A stretch of DNA of 64,000 nucleotides from Liolophura sinensis (lineage: Eukaryota; Mollusca; Polyplacophora; Chitonida; Chitonidae): contig NW_027017956.1 in NCBI RefSeq assembly GCF_032854445.1, forward strand, positions 124,001 to 188,000, in the 5' to 3' direction. The number at the start of each line of letters is the position of its first letter. Position 1 is the first letter of the stretch. This document shows, one piece after another, positions 49,401 to 62,491 of the stretch. A model generated the notes under the pieces. That model saw only the letters and a program-made list of their open reading frames with translations, was not told the origin of the DNA and made no database searches. The translations under genes were made by a program, and so were the position numbers.

Positions 49401-49449
49401 GCAATGTAATCATTATAATAGCATGTTCAGTTACCAGATGAACATTGTA
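43463..49449. repeat. 41-bp satellite array A11 (5,987 bp)
   Basis: Three sub-blocks with GCGTCAACGG markers at 44057, 46145 and 47251. The last two are 1,106 bp apart (about 27 monomers), a tandem sub-repeat. At about 45,981 and 47,088 the pre-spacer monomer GAGCAATG is followed not by a spacer but by the post-spacer-type run TTGCAAGATAAACATTG. A ten-base loss near 43806 shortens one monomer. Most of the array recurs in A12. Confidence 0.96.
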
Positions 49450-50334
49450 AGAATTATTTTTAGAATAAATCGCTTCCAAACTCTGGTATATTCACCTTAG
49501 TTTAACTAAACGCCATCATATCGTATTTATGTTAATTACATGTAATATTGTAATAGGCATGTTCTTAAGTCAAATGGCCCTTTGTTAGACTGTTTAGCCT
49601 TTCAAAACGGAAACTACAGGTATGCATATTTAAGAGAACTTAAGTTTGTCCTTTTTTAAAACCATTTTCTTCATTCCTCAATGAAAAATACATGCATTGT
49701 TTCGCACCCCTATTTGCAGCGTACTGGCAATGGGCCAAATGTGTAGAATACGATATCTGTGAAATTAATCTGACTGCAATAAAATCAGAAAATTCGACCC
49801 CAATTCTTTGATGGTTTTCTCTGCGGTTCTTCTATATCGGGACTAGTCTTGCTGACAATGGTAACTGATGCTCGTCGGCAGGTACACGTACGTTAATGAG
49901 ATCAATAACTTTGTCTCTTTCTTTCAGGACAAATATGTAACTTATTAAACTAACGGTTTTGACAGATAAATGTAACAGCTCTGTGATCTCATCATGTTAG
50001 AAATGAAATAACAAATGCGATATAGACGTACTTGAGCTCCTAATATGTTTTTTCCAGAGTGCTTACGGTGGACTTCGTTTGGATTCTGTGAGGGTTTTGA
50101 TAGGTCTGTTATATGTTAATTGTGGATTACTGAAAACTCGCTCCACTAATATTATATGTACAGACATGTTTGCTGAAAGCCTTCCTTTTACTAGGAAATA
50201 AAATAGCCCGAGTAGGAGCCTTGTCAGGTGGGGTTATGTATGGGAGGACTAAGGTTTGCCTGAAGTGAAAGACATAGGTACAGTAAATGGCGCAGAGACA
50301 TACATGTCTTTACAGATAAATGTTATCTGATCGT
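49450..50334 (+). repeat. Spacer copy 12, 5' segment (subfamily IV)
   Basis: A mix of III-like 5' bases (AAGTCAAATGG, CGGAAACTAC) with II-like 3' bases (GAAATAACAAATG, AATATTATATGTAC). It shares CTCTGCGG, TGTGGATTAC and ACAGACATG only with copy 14. Private: GCTGAAAGCC, CCTTTTACTAGG and ATAGCCCGAG. Confidence 0.9.
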
Positions 50335-50345
50335 CAGTTGCACAG

Positions 50346-50708
50346 ACCGGCCTGGATAGCACAGTTGGTAGAGCGTCCGCTTCGAGACCGGTAGATCCAG
50401 GATCAATCCTTGGTCGAGTCACACCTAAGACTTTAAAAGAGGAAGTTGTAACTTCCTCGTTTGGCGTTCAGCATGAAGGGTATAGTGCAACGACTGGTTG
50501 ACCCGTTTTAGCATAATGGCTCGGGCGGGGCGGCTTACTTGCCTTCGGTAAGTCGTCTCAGTGATGCAGCACTAAATAAAAGAGCGGTGAAAATCCGTCC
50601 TGCAACAAGGAGGCACATTAAACGTGCATGCACCCTAATGATTCCTTCGTCGTCATATGACTGAAAAATTGTTTAGATACGACTTTAAACCCCAAGCACT
50701 CACTCACT
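50346..50708 (+). mobile_element. tRNA-derived SINE, spacer copy 12 (most mutated)
   Basis: 363 bp, three CACT units; duplications at 50335-50345 and 50709-50719. It carries the most private changes of the 14: GGCCTGG, CTTCGAGACC, CGTTTTAGC and ACGACTTTAAAC. It shares AAGGGTATAG and GTTTAGATACGAC with copy 14. Box A is still intact. Confidence 0.9.
50506..50509 (+). terminator. Candidate internal Pol III terminator (T4) in SINE copy 12
   Basis: A C-to-T change makes CGTTTTAG where the other 13 SINEs have CGTTTCAG. It is the only run of four T inside any SINE of this window, about 160 bp from its 5' end. A Pol III transcript from this copy would be expected to stop here, whereas other copies lack a stop until the flanking DNA. 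Function is inferred from the T4 rule alone. Confidence 0.45.
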
Positions 50709-50729
50709 CAGTTGCACAGCGACATACAT

Positions 50730-53700
50730 ACAAGATGAACATTGTAATCGACATAATAGCATGTTCAGTTACAAAATGAGCATTGTAATCATTGTAATAG
50801 CATGTTAAGTTACAAAGTGAACATTGTAATCCTTATAATTGCATGTTCAGTTACAAGATGAACATTGTAATCATTATAAAAACATCATCAGTTGCAAGGT
50901 GAACATTGTAATCAGTATACAAGCATGCTCAGTTGCAAAATGGACATTGTAATCATTACAATAGCATATTCAGTTACAAGATGAACATTGTAATCATTAT
51001 AATCATGTGCTCAGTTACAAGGTGAACATTGTAATCATTACAATAGCGTGCTCAGTTACAAGATGAACATTGTAATCATTATAAAAACATGCCCAGCTAC
51101 AAGATGAACAATGTAATAGTTAAAATAGCATGATCAGTTACGAAGTGAACATTGTAATCATTATAATAGCATGCTCAGTTGCAAGATAAACATTGTAATC
51201 AATAAAATATCATTTTCAGTTACAAGATGAAGACTGTAATCGACATAATAGCATGTTCAGTTACAAGATGAACATTGTAATCATTGTAATAGCATGTTCA
51301 GTTACAAAGTAAACATTGTAATCATTATAATAGCGTCAACGGTTACAAAATCACCATTGTAATCAATATAATAGCATGCTCAGTTACAAAATGAACATTG
51401 CAATCATTATATTAGCATATTTCATTACAAGATGAACATTGTAATCATTATTATAGCATATGTAGTTACAAGATGAACATTGTAATCATTATAAAAACAT
51501 CATCAGTTACAAGGTGAACATTGTAATCAGTATAAAAGCATGCTCAGTTGCAAAATGGATATTGTAATCATTACATTGGCATATTCACTTACAAGATGAA
51601 CATTGTAATCATTATAATAATGTGCTCAGTTACAAGGTGAACAATGTAATCATTGTAATAGCATGTCCAGTTACAAAGTCAACATTGTAATCCTTATAAT
51701 TGCATGTTCAGTTACAAAGTGAACATTGTAATCATTATAAAAACATCATCAGTTGCAAGGTGAACATTGTAATCAGAATACAAGCATGCTCAGTTGCAAA
51801 ATGGACATTGTAATCATTACAATAGCATATTCAGTTACAAGATGAATATTGTAATCATTATAATAATGCGCTCAGTTACAAGGTGAACAATGTAATCATT
51901 GTAATAGCATGTTCAGTTACAAAGTGAACATTGTAATCCTTATAATTGCATGTTCAGTTATAAGATGAACATTGTAATCATTATAAAAACATAAACAGTT
52001 ACAAGGTGAACATTGTAATCAGTATACAAGCATGCTCAGTAGCAAAATGGACATTGTAATCATTACATTAGCATATTCACTTACAAGATGAATATTGTAA
52101 TCATTATAATAACATCACCAGTTACAACATAAGCATTGTATTCATTATATTAGCTCGTTCACTTACAAGATAGACATTGTAATCATTATAAAAGCATGTT
52201 CAGTTACAAGGTGAACATAGTAATCATTTTAAAAACATGCTCAGTTGCAAGATGAAGATTGTAATCGACATAATAGCATGTTCAGTTATAAGATGAACAT
52301 TGTAATCATTATAAAAACATCATCAGTTGCAAGGTGAACATTGTAATCAGTATACAAGCATGCTCAGTTGCAAGACAAACATTGTAATCATTACATTAGC
52401 ATATTCACTTACAAGATGAATATTGTAATCATTATAATAACATCATCAGTTACAAAGTAAACATTGTATTCATTACATTAGCACGTTCAATTACAAGATG
52501 AACATTGTAATCATTATAAAAGCATGTTCAGTTACAAGGTGAACATTGTAATCTTTATAAAATCATGCTCAGTTACAAGATGAACATTCTAATCATTATA
52601 ATAGCATGTTCAGTTACAAGGTGGACATTGTAAGTATAAAAGCATGCTCAGTTGCAAAATGGACATTGTAATCATTACATAAGCATATTTAGTTACAAGA
52701 TGAATATTGTAATTATTCTAATAACATCATCAGTTACAAAATGAACATTGTATTCAATATATATGCACGTTCAATTACAAGATGAACATTGTAATCATTA
52801 TAATATCATGCTCAGTTGCAAGATAAAGATTGTAATTGACATAATAGCATATTCAGTTACAAGATGAACATTGTAATCATTGTAATAGCATGTTCAGTTA
52901 CAAAGTGAACATTGTAATCCTTATAATTGCATGTTCAGTTACAAGATGAACGTTGTAATCATTATAAAAACATCATCAGTTTCTAGGTGAACATTGTAAT
53001 CAGTATACAAGCATGCTCAGTTGCAAAATGGACATTGTAATCATTGCAATAGCATATTCAGTTACAAGATGAACATTGCAATCATTATAATAATGTGCTC
53101 AGTTACAAGGAGAACATTGAAATCATTACAATAGCGTGCTCAGTTACAAGGTGAACATTGTAATCATTATAATATCATGCCCAGTTACAAGATGAACATT
53201 GTAATAGTTAAAATAGCATGCTCAAATACAAGATGAGCAATGTAATCATTATAATAGCATGCTCAGTTGCAAGATAAACATTGTAATCATTATAATATCA
53301 TTTTCAGTTACAAGATGAAGATTGTAATCGACATAATAGCATGTTCAGTTACAAGATGAACATTGTAATCATTGTAATAGCATGTTCAGTTACAAAGTAA
53401 ACATTGTAATCATTATAATAGCGTCAACGGTTACAAAATCACCATTGTAATCAATATAATAGCATGCTCAGTTACAAAATGAATATTGCAAATATTATAT
53501 TAGCATATGTAGTTACAAGATGACATTGTAATCATTATTATAGCATATGTAGTTACAAGATGAACATTTTAATCATTATAAAAACATCATCAGTTACAAG
53601 GTGAACATTGTAATCAGTATAAAAGCATGCTCAGTTGCAAAATGGATATTGTAATCATTACATTAGCATATTCACTTACAAGATGAACATTGTAATCATT

Positions 53701-56700
53701 ATAATAATGTGCTCAGTTACAAGGTGAACAATGTAATCATTGTAAAAGCATGTTCAGTTACAAAGTGAACATTGTAATCCTTATAATTGCATGTTCAGTT
53801 ACAAAGTGAACATTGTAATCATTATAAAAACATCATCAGTTGCAAGGTGAACATTGTAATCAGTATACAGGCATCCTCAGTTGCAAAATGGACATTGTAA
53901 TCATTACAATAGGATATTCAGTTACAAGATGAACATTGTAATCATTATAATAATGCGCTCAGTTACAAGGTGAACAATGTAATCATTGTAATAGCATGTT
54001 CAGTTACAAAGTGAACATTGCAATCCTTATAATTGCATGTTCAGTTATAAGATGAACATTGTAATCATTATAAAAACATAAACAGTTACAAGGTGAACAT
54101 TGTAATCAGTATACAAGCATGCTCAGTTGAAAAATGGACATTGTAATCATTGCAATAGCATATTCAGTTACAAGATGAACATTGCAATCATTATAATAAT
54201 GTGCTCAGTTACAAGGAGAACATTGAAATCATTACAATAGCGTGCTCAGTTACAAGGTGAACATTGTAATCATTATAAAAACATGCCCAGTTACAAGATG
54301 AACATTGTAATAGTTAAAATAGCATGCTCAAATACAAGATGAGCAATGTAATCATTATAATAGCATGCTCAGTTGCAAGATAAACATTGTAATCATTATA
54401 AAATCATTTTCAGTTACAAGATGAAGATTGTAATCGACATAATAGCATGTTCAGTTACAAGATGAACATTGTAATCATTGTAATAGCATGTTCAGTTACA
54501 AAGTAAACATTGTAATCATTATAATAGCGTCAACGGTTACAAAATCACTATTGTAATCAATATAATAGCATGCTCAGTTACAAAATGAATATTGCAATTA
54601 TTATATTAGCATATGTAGTTACAAGATGACATTGTAATCATTATTATAGCATATGTAGTTACAAGATGAACATTTTAATCATTATAAAAACATCATCAGT
54701 TACAAGGTGAACATTGTAATCAGTATAAAAGCATGCTCAGTTGCAAAAAGGATATTGTAATCATTACATTAGCATATTCACTTACAAGATGAACATTGTA
54801 ATCATTATAATAATGTGCTCAGTTACAAGGTGAACAATGTAATCATTGTAATAGCATGTTCCGTTACAAAGTGAACATTGTAATCCTTATAATTGCATGT
54901 TCAGTTACAAAGTGAACATTGTAATCATTGTAATAGCATGTTCCGTTACAAAGTGAACATTGTAATCCATATAATTGCATGTTCAGTTACAAAGTGAACA
55001 TTGTAATCATTATAAAAACATCATCAGTTGCAAGGTGAACATTGTAATCAGTATACAAGCATCCTCAGTTGCAAAATGGACATTGTAATCATTACAATAG
55101 GATATTCAGTTACAAGATGAACATTGTAATCATTATAATAATGCGCTCAGTTACAAGGTGAACAATGTAATCATTGTAAAAGCATGTTCAGTTACAAAGT
55201 GAACATTGTAATCATTATAAAACATCATCAGTTGCAAAGTGAAAATTGTAATCAGTATACAAGCATGCTCAGTTCCAAAATGGACATTGTAATCATTACA
55301 ATAGCATATTCACTTACAAGATGAACATTGTAATCATTATAATAATGTTCTCAGTTACAAGGTGAACAATGTAATCATTGTAATAGCATCTTCAGTTACA
55401 AAGTGAACATTGTAATCCTTATAATTGCATGTTCAGTTACAAGATGAACATTGTAATCATTATAAAAAGTAAACAGTTTCAAGGTGAACATTGTAATCAG
55501 TATACAAGCATGCTCAGTTGCAAAATGGACATTGTAATCATTGCAATAGCATATTCAGTTACAAGATGAACATTGCAATCATCATAATAATGTGCTCAGT
55601 TACAAGGAGAACATTGAAATCATTACAATAGCGTGCTCAGTTACAAGGTGAACATTGTAATCATTAAAAACATGCCCAGTTACAAGATGAACATTGTAAT
55701 AGTTAAAATAGCATGCTCAAATACAAGATGAGCAATGTAATCATTATAATTGCATGTTCAGTTACAAGATGAACATTGTAATCATTATAAAAAGTAAACA
55801 GTTTCAAGGTGAACATTGTAATCAGTATACAAGCATGCTCAGTTGCAAAATGGACATTGTAATCATTACATTAGCATATTCACTTACAAGATGAATATTG
55901 TAATCATTATAATAACATCATCAGTTACAACATAAGCATTGTATTCATTATATTAGCTCGTTGACTTACAAGATAAACATTGTAATCATTATAAAAGCAT
56001 GTTCAGTTACAAGGTGAACATAGTAATCATTTTAAAAACATGCTCAGTTGCAAGATGAAGATTGTAATCGACATAATAGCATGTTCAGTTACAAGATGAA
56101 CATTGTGATCATTATAAAAACATCATCAGTTGCAAGGTGAACATTGTAATCAGTATACAAGCATGCTCAGTTGCAAGATAAACATTGTAATCATTACATT
56201 AGCATATTCACTTACAAGGTGAATATTGTAATCATTATAATAACATCATCAGTTACAAAGTAAACATTGTATTCATTATATTAGCACGTTCAATTACAAG
56301 ATGAACATTGTAATCATTATAAAAGCATGTTCAGTTACAAGGTGAACATTGTAATCTTTATAATAGCATGTTCAGTTACAAGGTGGACATTGTAAGTATA
56401 AAAGCATGCTCAGTTGCAAAATGGACATTGTAATCATTACATAAGCATATTCAGTTACAAGATGAATATTGTAATCATTATAATAACATCATCAGTTACA
56501 AAATGAACATTGTATTCATTATATTAGCACGTTCAATTACAAGATGAACGTTGTAATCATTATAATATCATGCTCAGTTGCAAGTTGAAGATTGTAATCG
56601 ACATAATAGCATGTTCAGTTACAAGATGAACATTGTAAACATTGTAATAGCATGTTCAGTTACAAAGTGAACATTGTAATCCTTATAATTGCATGTTCAG

Positions 56701-57129
56701 TTACAAGATGAACATTGTAATCATTATAAAAACATCATCAGTTCCAAGGTGAACATTGTAATCAGTATACAAGCATGCTCAGTTGCAAAATGGACATTGT
56801 AATCATTGCAATAGCATATTCAGTTACAAGATGAGCAATGTAATCATTATAATAGCATGCTCAATTACAAGATGAAGATTGTAATTCGTATAATAGCATG
56901 TTCAGTTACAACATGAACATTGTAATCATTATAATAGCATGTTCAGTTACAAGATGAACATTGTAATCAGTATAATAGCATGCTCAGTTACAAAATTAAT
57001 ATTTTAATTATTACACTAGTATGCCCAGTTACTAGATGAACATTGTAATCAGTATAATAGCGTGCTCAGTTACAAGATGAGCAATGTAATCATTATAATA
57101 GCATGTTCAGTTACCAGATGAACATTGTA
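50730..57129. repeat. 41-bp satellite array A12 (6,400 bp, the longest)
   Basis: It repeats A11 at an offset of about 7,276 bp: GCGTCAACGG markers at 51333, 53421 and 54527 keep the 2,088 and 1,106 bp spacings. Spacer-less junctions lie at about 53,257 and 54,363. A further one near 55,748 jumps from GAGCAATGTAATCATTATAA to TTGCATGTTCAG. Around 54850-55000 a two-monomer block with TTCCGTTAC is doubled. After that the order follows the second half of A10. Confidence 0.96.
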
Positions 57130-58014
57130 AGAATTATTTTTAGAATAAATCGCTTCCAAACTCTGGTATATTCACCTTAGTTTAACTAAACGCCATCATA
57201 TCGTATTTATGTTAATTACATGTAATATTTTAATAGGCATGTTCTTAAATCAAATGGCCCTTTGTTAGACTGTTTAGCCTTTCAAAACGGAAACTACAGG
57301 TATGCATATTTAAGAGAACTTATGTTTGTCCTTTTTTAAAACCATTTTCTTCATTCCTCAATGAAAAATACATGCATTGTTTCGCACCCCTATTTGCAGC
57401 GTTCTGGCAATGGGCCAAATGTGTAGAATACGATATCTGTGAAATTAATCTGACTGCAATAAAATCAGAAAATTCGACCCCAATTCTTTTATGGTTTTCT
57501 CTACGGTTCTTCTATATCGGGACTAGTCTTGCTGACAATGGTAACTGATGCTCGTCGGCAGGTACACGTACGTTAATGAGATCAATAACTTTGTCTCTTT
57601 CTTTTAGGACAAATATGTAACTTATTAAACTAACGGTTTTGACAGATAAATGTAACAGCTCTGTGATCTCATCATGTTAGAAATGAAATAAAAAATGCGA
57701 TATAGACGTACTTGAGCTCCTAATATGTTTTTTCCAGAGTGCTTACGGTGGACTTCGTTTGGATTCTGTGAGGGTTTTGATAGGTCTGTTATATGTTAAT
57801 TGTGTATTACTGAAAACTCGCTCCACTAACATTATATATACAAACATGTATGCTTAAAGCCTTCCTTTCACTAGGAAATAAAATAGCCTGAGTAGGAGCC
57901 TTGTCAGGTGGGGTTATGTATGGGAGGACTAAGGTTTGCCTGAAGTGAAAGACATAGGTACAGTAAATGGCGCAGAGACATACATGTCTTTACAGATAAA
58001 TGTTATCTGATCGT
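57130..58014 (+). repeat. Spacer copy 13, 5' segment (subfamily III)
   Basis: Subfamily III with CTTTTATGG and ACTGATG; 58-codon frame at 57372-57548. Private CTTTTAGGAC alters the first acceptor-like tract (others CTTTCAGGAC). Confidence 0.9.
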
Positions 58015-58025
58015 CAGTTGCACAG

Positions 58026-58392
58026 ACCGGCCCGGATAGCACAGTTGGTAGAGCGTCCGCTTCGGGACCGGTAGATCCAGGATCAATCCTTGGTCGAGTC
58101 ACACCTAAGACTTTAAAAGAGGAAGTTGTGACTTCCTCGTTTGGCGTTCAGCATGAAGGGGGATAGTGCAACGACTGGTTGACCCGTTTCAGTATAATGG
58201 CTCGGGCGGGGCGGCTTACTTGCCTTCGGTAAGTCGTCTCAGTGATGCAGCACTAAATAAAAGAGCGGTGAAAATCCGTCCTGCAACAAGGAGGCACATT
58301 AAACGTGCATGCACCCTAATGATTCCTTCGTCGTCATATGACTGAAAAATTGTTGAGTACGACGTTAAACGCCAAGCACTCACTCACTCACT
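58026..58392 (+). mobile_element. tRNA-derived SINE, spacer copy 13
   Basis: 367 bp, four CACT units; duplications at 58015-58025 and 58393-58403. Subfamily III body; private AAACGCCAAGC at the 3' end. Confidence 0.9.
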
Positions 58393-58413
58393 CAGTTGCA
58401 CAGCGACATACAT

Positions 58414-61215
58414 ACAAGATGAAGATTGTAATCGACATAATAGCATGTTCAGTTACAAAATGAACATTGTAATCATTGTAATAGCATGTTAAGTTACAAA
58501 GTGAACATTGTAATCCTTATAATTGCATGTTCAGTTACAAGATGAACATTGTAATCATTATAAAAACATCATCAGCTGCAAGGTGAACATTGTAATCAGT
58601 ATACAAGCATGCTCAGTTGCAAAATGGACATTGTAATCATTACAATAGCATATTCAGTTACAAGATGAACATTGTAATCATTATAATCATGTGCTCAGTT
58701 ACAAGGTGAACATTGTAATCATTACAATAGCGTGCTCAGTTACAAGATGAACATTGTAATCATTATAAAAACATGCCCAGTTACAAGATGAACAATGTAA
58801 TAGTTAAAATAGCATGATCAGTTACGAAGTGAACATTGTAATCATTATAATAGCATGCTCAGTTGCAAGATAAACATTGTAATCATTATAATATCATTTT
58901 CAGTTACAAGATGAAGATTGTAATCGACATAATAGCATGTTCAGTTACAAGATGAACATTGTAATCATTGTAATAGCATGTTCAGTTACAAAGTAAACAT
59001 TGTAATCATTATAATAGCGTCAACGGTTACAAAATCACCATTGTAATCAATATAATAGCATGCTCAGTTACAAAATGAATATTGCAATTATTATATTAGC
59101 ATATGTAGTTACAAGATGAACATTGTAATCATTATTATAGCATATGTAGTTACAAGATGAACATTTTAATCATTATAAAAACATCATCAGTTACAAGGTG
59201 AACATTGTAATCAGTATAAAAGCATGCTCAGTTGCAAAATGGATATTGTAATCATTACATTAGCATATTCACTTACAAGATGAACATTGTAATCATTATA
59301 ATAATGTGCTCAGTTACAAGGTGAACAATGTAATCATTGTAATAGCATGTTCAGTTACAAAGTGAACATTGTAATCCTTATAATTGCATGTTCAGTTACA
59401 AAGTGAACATTGTAATCATTATAAAAACATCATCAGTTGCAAGGTGAACATTGTAATCAGTATACAAGCATGCTCAGTTGCAAAATGGACATTGTAATCA
59501 TTACAATAGCATATTCAGTTACAAGATGAACATTGTAATCATTATAATAATGCGCTCAGTTACAAGGTGAACCATGTAATCATTGTAATAGCATGTTCAG
59601 TTACAAAGTGAACATTGTAATCCTTATAATTGCATGTTCAGTTACAAGATGAACATTGTAATCATTATAAAAACATAAACAGTTACAAGGTGAACATTGT
59701 AATCAGTATACAAGCATGCTCAGTTGCAAAATGGACATTGTAATCATTACATTAGCATATTCACTTACAAGATGAGTATTGTAATTATTATAATAACATC
59801 ATCAGTTACAATGTAAACATTGTATTCATTATATTAGCTCGTTCACTTACAACATAAACATTGTAATCATTATAAAAGCATGTTCAGCTACAAGGTGAAC
59901 ATAGTAATCATTTTAAAAACATGCTCAGTTGCAAGATGAAGATTGTAATCGACATAATAGCATGTTCAGTTATAAGATGAACATTGTAATCATTATAAAA
60001 ACATCATCAGTTGCAAGGTGAACATTGTAATCAGTATACAAGCATGCTCAGTTGCAAGATAAACATTGTAATCATTACATTAGCATATTCACTTACAAGA
60101 TGAATATTGTAATCATTATAATAACATCATCAGTTACAAAGTAAACATTGTATTCATTATATTAGCACGTTCAATTACAAGATGAACATTGTAATCATTA
60201 TAAAAGCATGTTCAGTTACAAGGTGAACATTGTAATCTTTATAAAATCATGCTCAGTTACAAGATGAACATTCTAATCATTATAATAGCATGTTCAGTTA
60301 CAAGGTGGACATTGTAAGTATAAAAGCATGCTCAGTTGCAAAATGGACATTGTAATCATTACATAAGCATATTTAGTTACAAGATGAATATTGTAATCAT
60401 TATAATAACATCATCAGTTACAAAATGAACATTGTATTCAATATATTAGCACGTTCAATTACAAGATGAACATTGTAATCATTATAATATCATGCTCAGT
60501 TGCAAGATAAAGATTGTAATCGACATAATAGCATGTTCAGTTACAAGATGAACATTGTAATCATTGTAATAGCATGTTCAGTTACAAAGTGAACATTGTA
60601 ATCCTTATAACTGCATGTTCAGTTACAAGATGAACGTTGTTATCATTATAAAAACATCATCAGTTCCTAGGTGAACATTGTAATCAGTATACAAGCATGC
60701 TCAGTTGCAAAATGGACATTGTAATCATTGCAATAGCATATTCAGTTACAAGATGAACATTGCAATCATTATAATAATGTGCTCAGTTACAAGGAGAACA
60801 TTGAAATCATTACAATAGCGTGCTCAGTTACAAGGTGAACATTGTAATCATTATAAAAACATGCCCAGTTACAAGATGAACATTGTAATAGTTAAAATAG
60901 CATGTTCAAATACAAGATGAGCAATGTAATCATTATAATAGCATGCTCAATTACAAGATGAAAATTGTAATTCGTATAATAGCATGCTCAGTTACAACAT
61001 GAACATTGTAATCATTATAATAGCATGTTCAGTTACAAGATCAACATTGTAATCAGTATAATAGCATGCTCAGTTACAAAATTAATATTTTAATTATTAC
61101 ACTAGTATGCCCAGTTACAAGATGAACATTGTAATCAGTATAATAGCATGCTCAGTTACAAGATGAGCAATGTAATCATTATAATAGCATGTTCAGTTAC
61201 CAGATGAACATTGTA
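58414..61215. repeat. 41-bp satellite array A13 (2,802 bp)
   Basis: Short-class entry, GCGTCAACGG marker at 59027, then the same order as the first part of A10 (including GGTGAACCATG and CAGCTACAAGG), here ending normally in a spacer. Comparing the two shows what A10 lost at its fusion point: here GAGCAATG and the spacer follow. Confidence 0.97.
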
Positions 61216-62100
61216 AGAATTATTTTTAGAATAAATCGCTTCCAAACTCTGGTATATTCACCTTAGTTTAACTAAACGCCATCATATCGTATTTATGTTA
61301 ATTACATGTAATATTGTAATAGGCATGTTCTTAAGTCAAATGGCCCTTTGTTAGACTGTTTAGCCTTTCAAAACGGAAACTACAGGTATGCATATTTAAG
61401 AGAACTTAAGTTTGTCCTTTTTTAAAACCATTTTCTTCATTCCTCAATGAAAAATACATGCATTGTTTCGCACCCCTATTTGCAGCGTACTGGCAATGGG
61501 CCAAATGTGTAGAATACGATATCTGTGAAATTAATCTGACTGCAATAAGATCAGAAAATTCGACCCCAATTCTCTGATGGTTTTCTCTGCGGTTCTTCTA
61601 TATCGGGACTAGTCTTGCTGACAATGGTAACTGATGCTCGTCGGCAGGTACACGTACGTTAATGAGATCAATAACTTTGTCTCTTTCTTTCAGGACAAAT
61701 ATGTAACTTATTAAACTAACGGTTTTGACAGATAAATGTAACAGCTCTGTGATCTCATCATGTTAGAAATGAAATAACAAATGCGATATAGACGTACTTG
61801 AGCTCCTAATATGTTTTTTCCAGAGTGCTTACGGTGGACTTCGTTTGGATTCTGTGAGGGTTTTGATAGGTCTGTTATATGTTAATTGTGGATTACTGAA
61901 AACTCGCTCCACTAATATTATATGTACAGACATGTTTGCTTAAAGCCTTCCTTTCACTAGGAAATAAAATAGCCTGAGTAGGAGCCTTGTCAGGTGGGGT
62001 TATGTATGGGAGGACTAAGGTTTGCCTGAAGTGAAAGACATAGGTACAGTAAATGGCGCAGAGACATACATGTCTTTACAGATAAATGTTATCTGATCGT
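61216..62100 (+). repeat. Spacer copy 14, 5' segment (subfamily IV)
   Basis: Shares CTCTGCGG, TGTGGATTAC and ACAGACATG with copy 12. Private TCTCTGATGG. It keeps the stop codon in the 5' frame. Confidence 0.9.
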
Positions 62101-62111
62101 CAGTTGCACAG

Positions 62112-62474
62112 ACCGGCCCGGATAGCACAGTTGGTAGAGCGTCCGCTTCGGGACCGGTAGATCCAGGATCAATCCTTGGTCGAGTCACACCTAAGACTTT
62201 AAAAGAGGAAGTTGTAACTTCCTCGTTTGGCGTTCAGCATGAAGGGTATAGTGCAACAACTGGTTGACCCGTTTCAGCATAATGGCTCGGGCGGGGCGGC
62301 TTACTTGCCTTCGGTAAGTCGTCTCAGTGATGCAGCACTAAATAAAAGAGCGGTGAAAATCCGTCCTGCAACAAGGAGGCACATTACACGTGCATGCACC
62401 CTAATGATTCCTTCGTCGTCATATGACTGAAAAATTGTTTAGATACGACGTTAAACCCCAAGCACTCACTCACT
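62112..62474 (+). mobile_element. tRNA-derived SINE, spacer copy 14
   Basis: 363 bp, three CACT units; duplications at 62101-62111 and 62475-62485. It shares AAGGGTATAG and GTTTAGATACGAC with copy 12, plus private TGCAACAACTGG. The remnant between duplication and satellite is four bases shorter than in other short spacers (GACATACAAG). Confidence 0.9.
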
Positions 62475-62491
62475 CAGTTGCACAGCGACAT

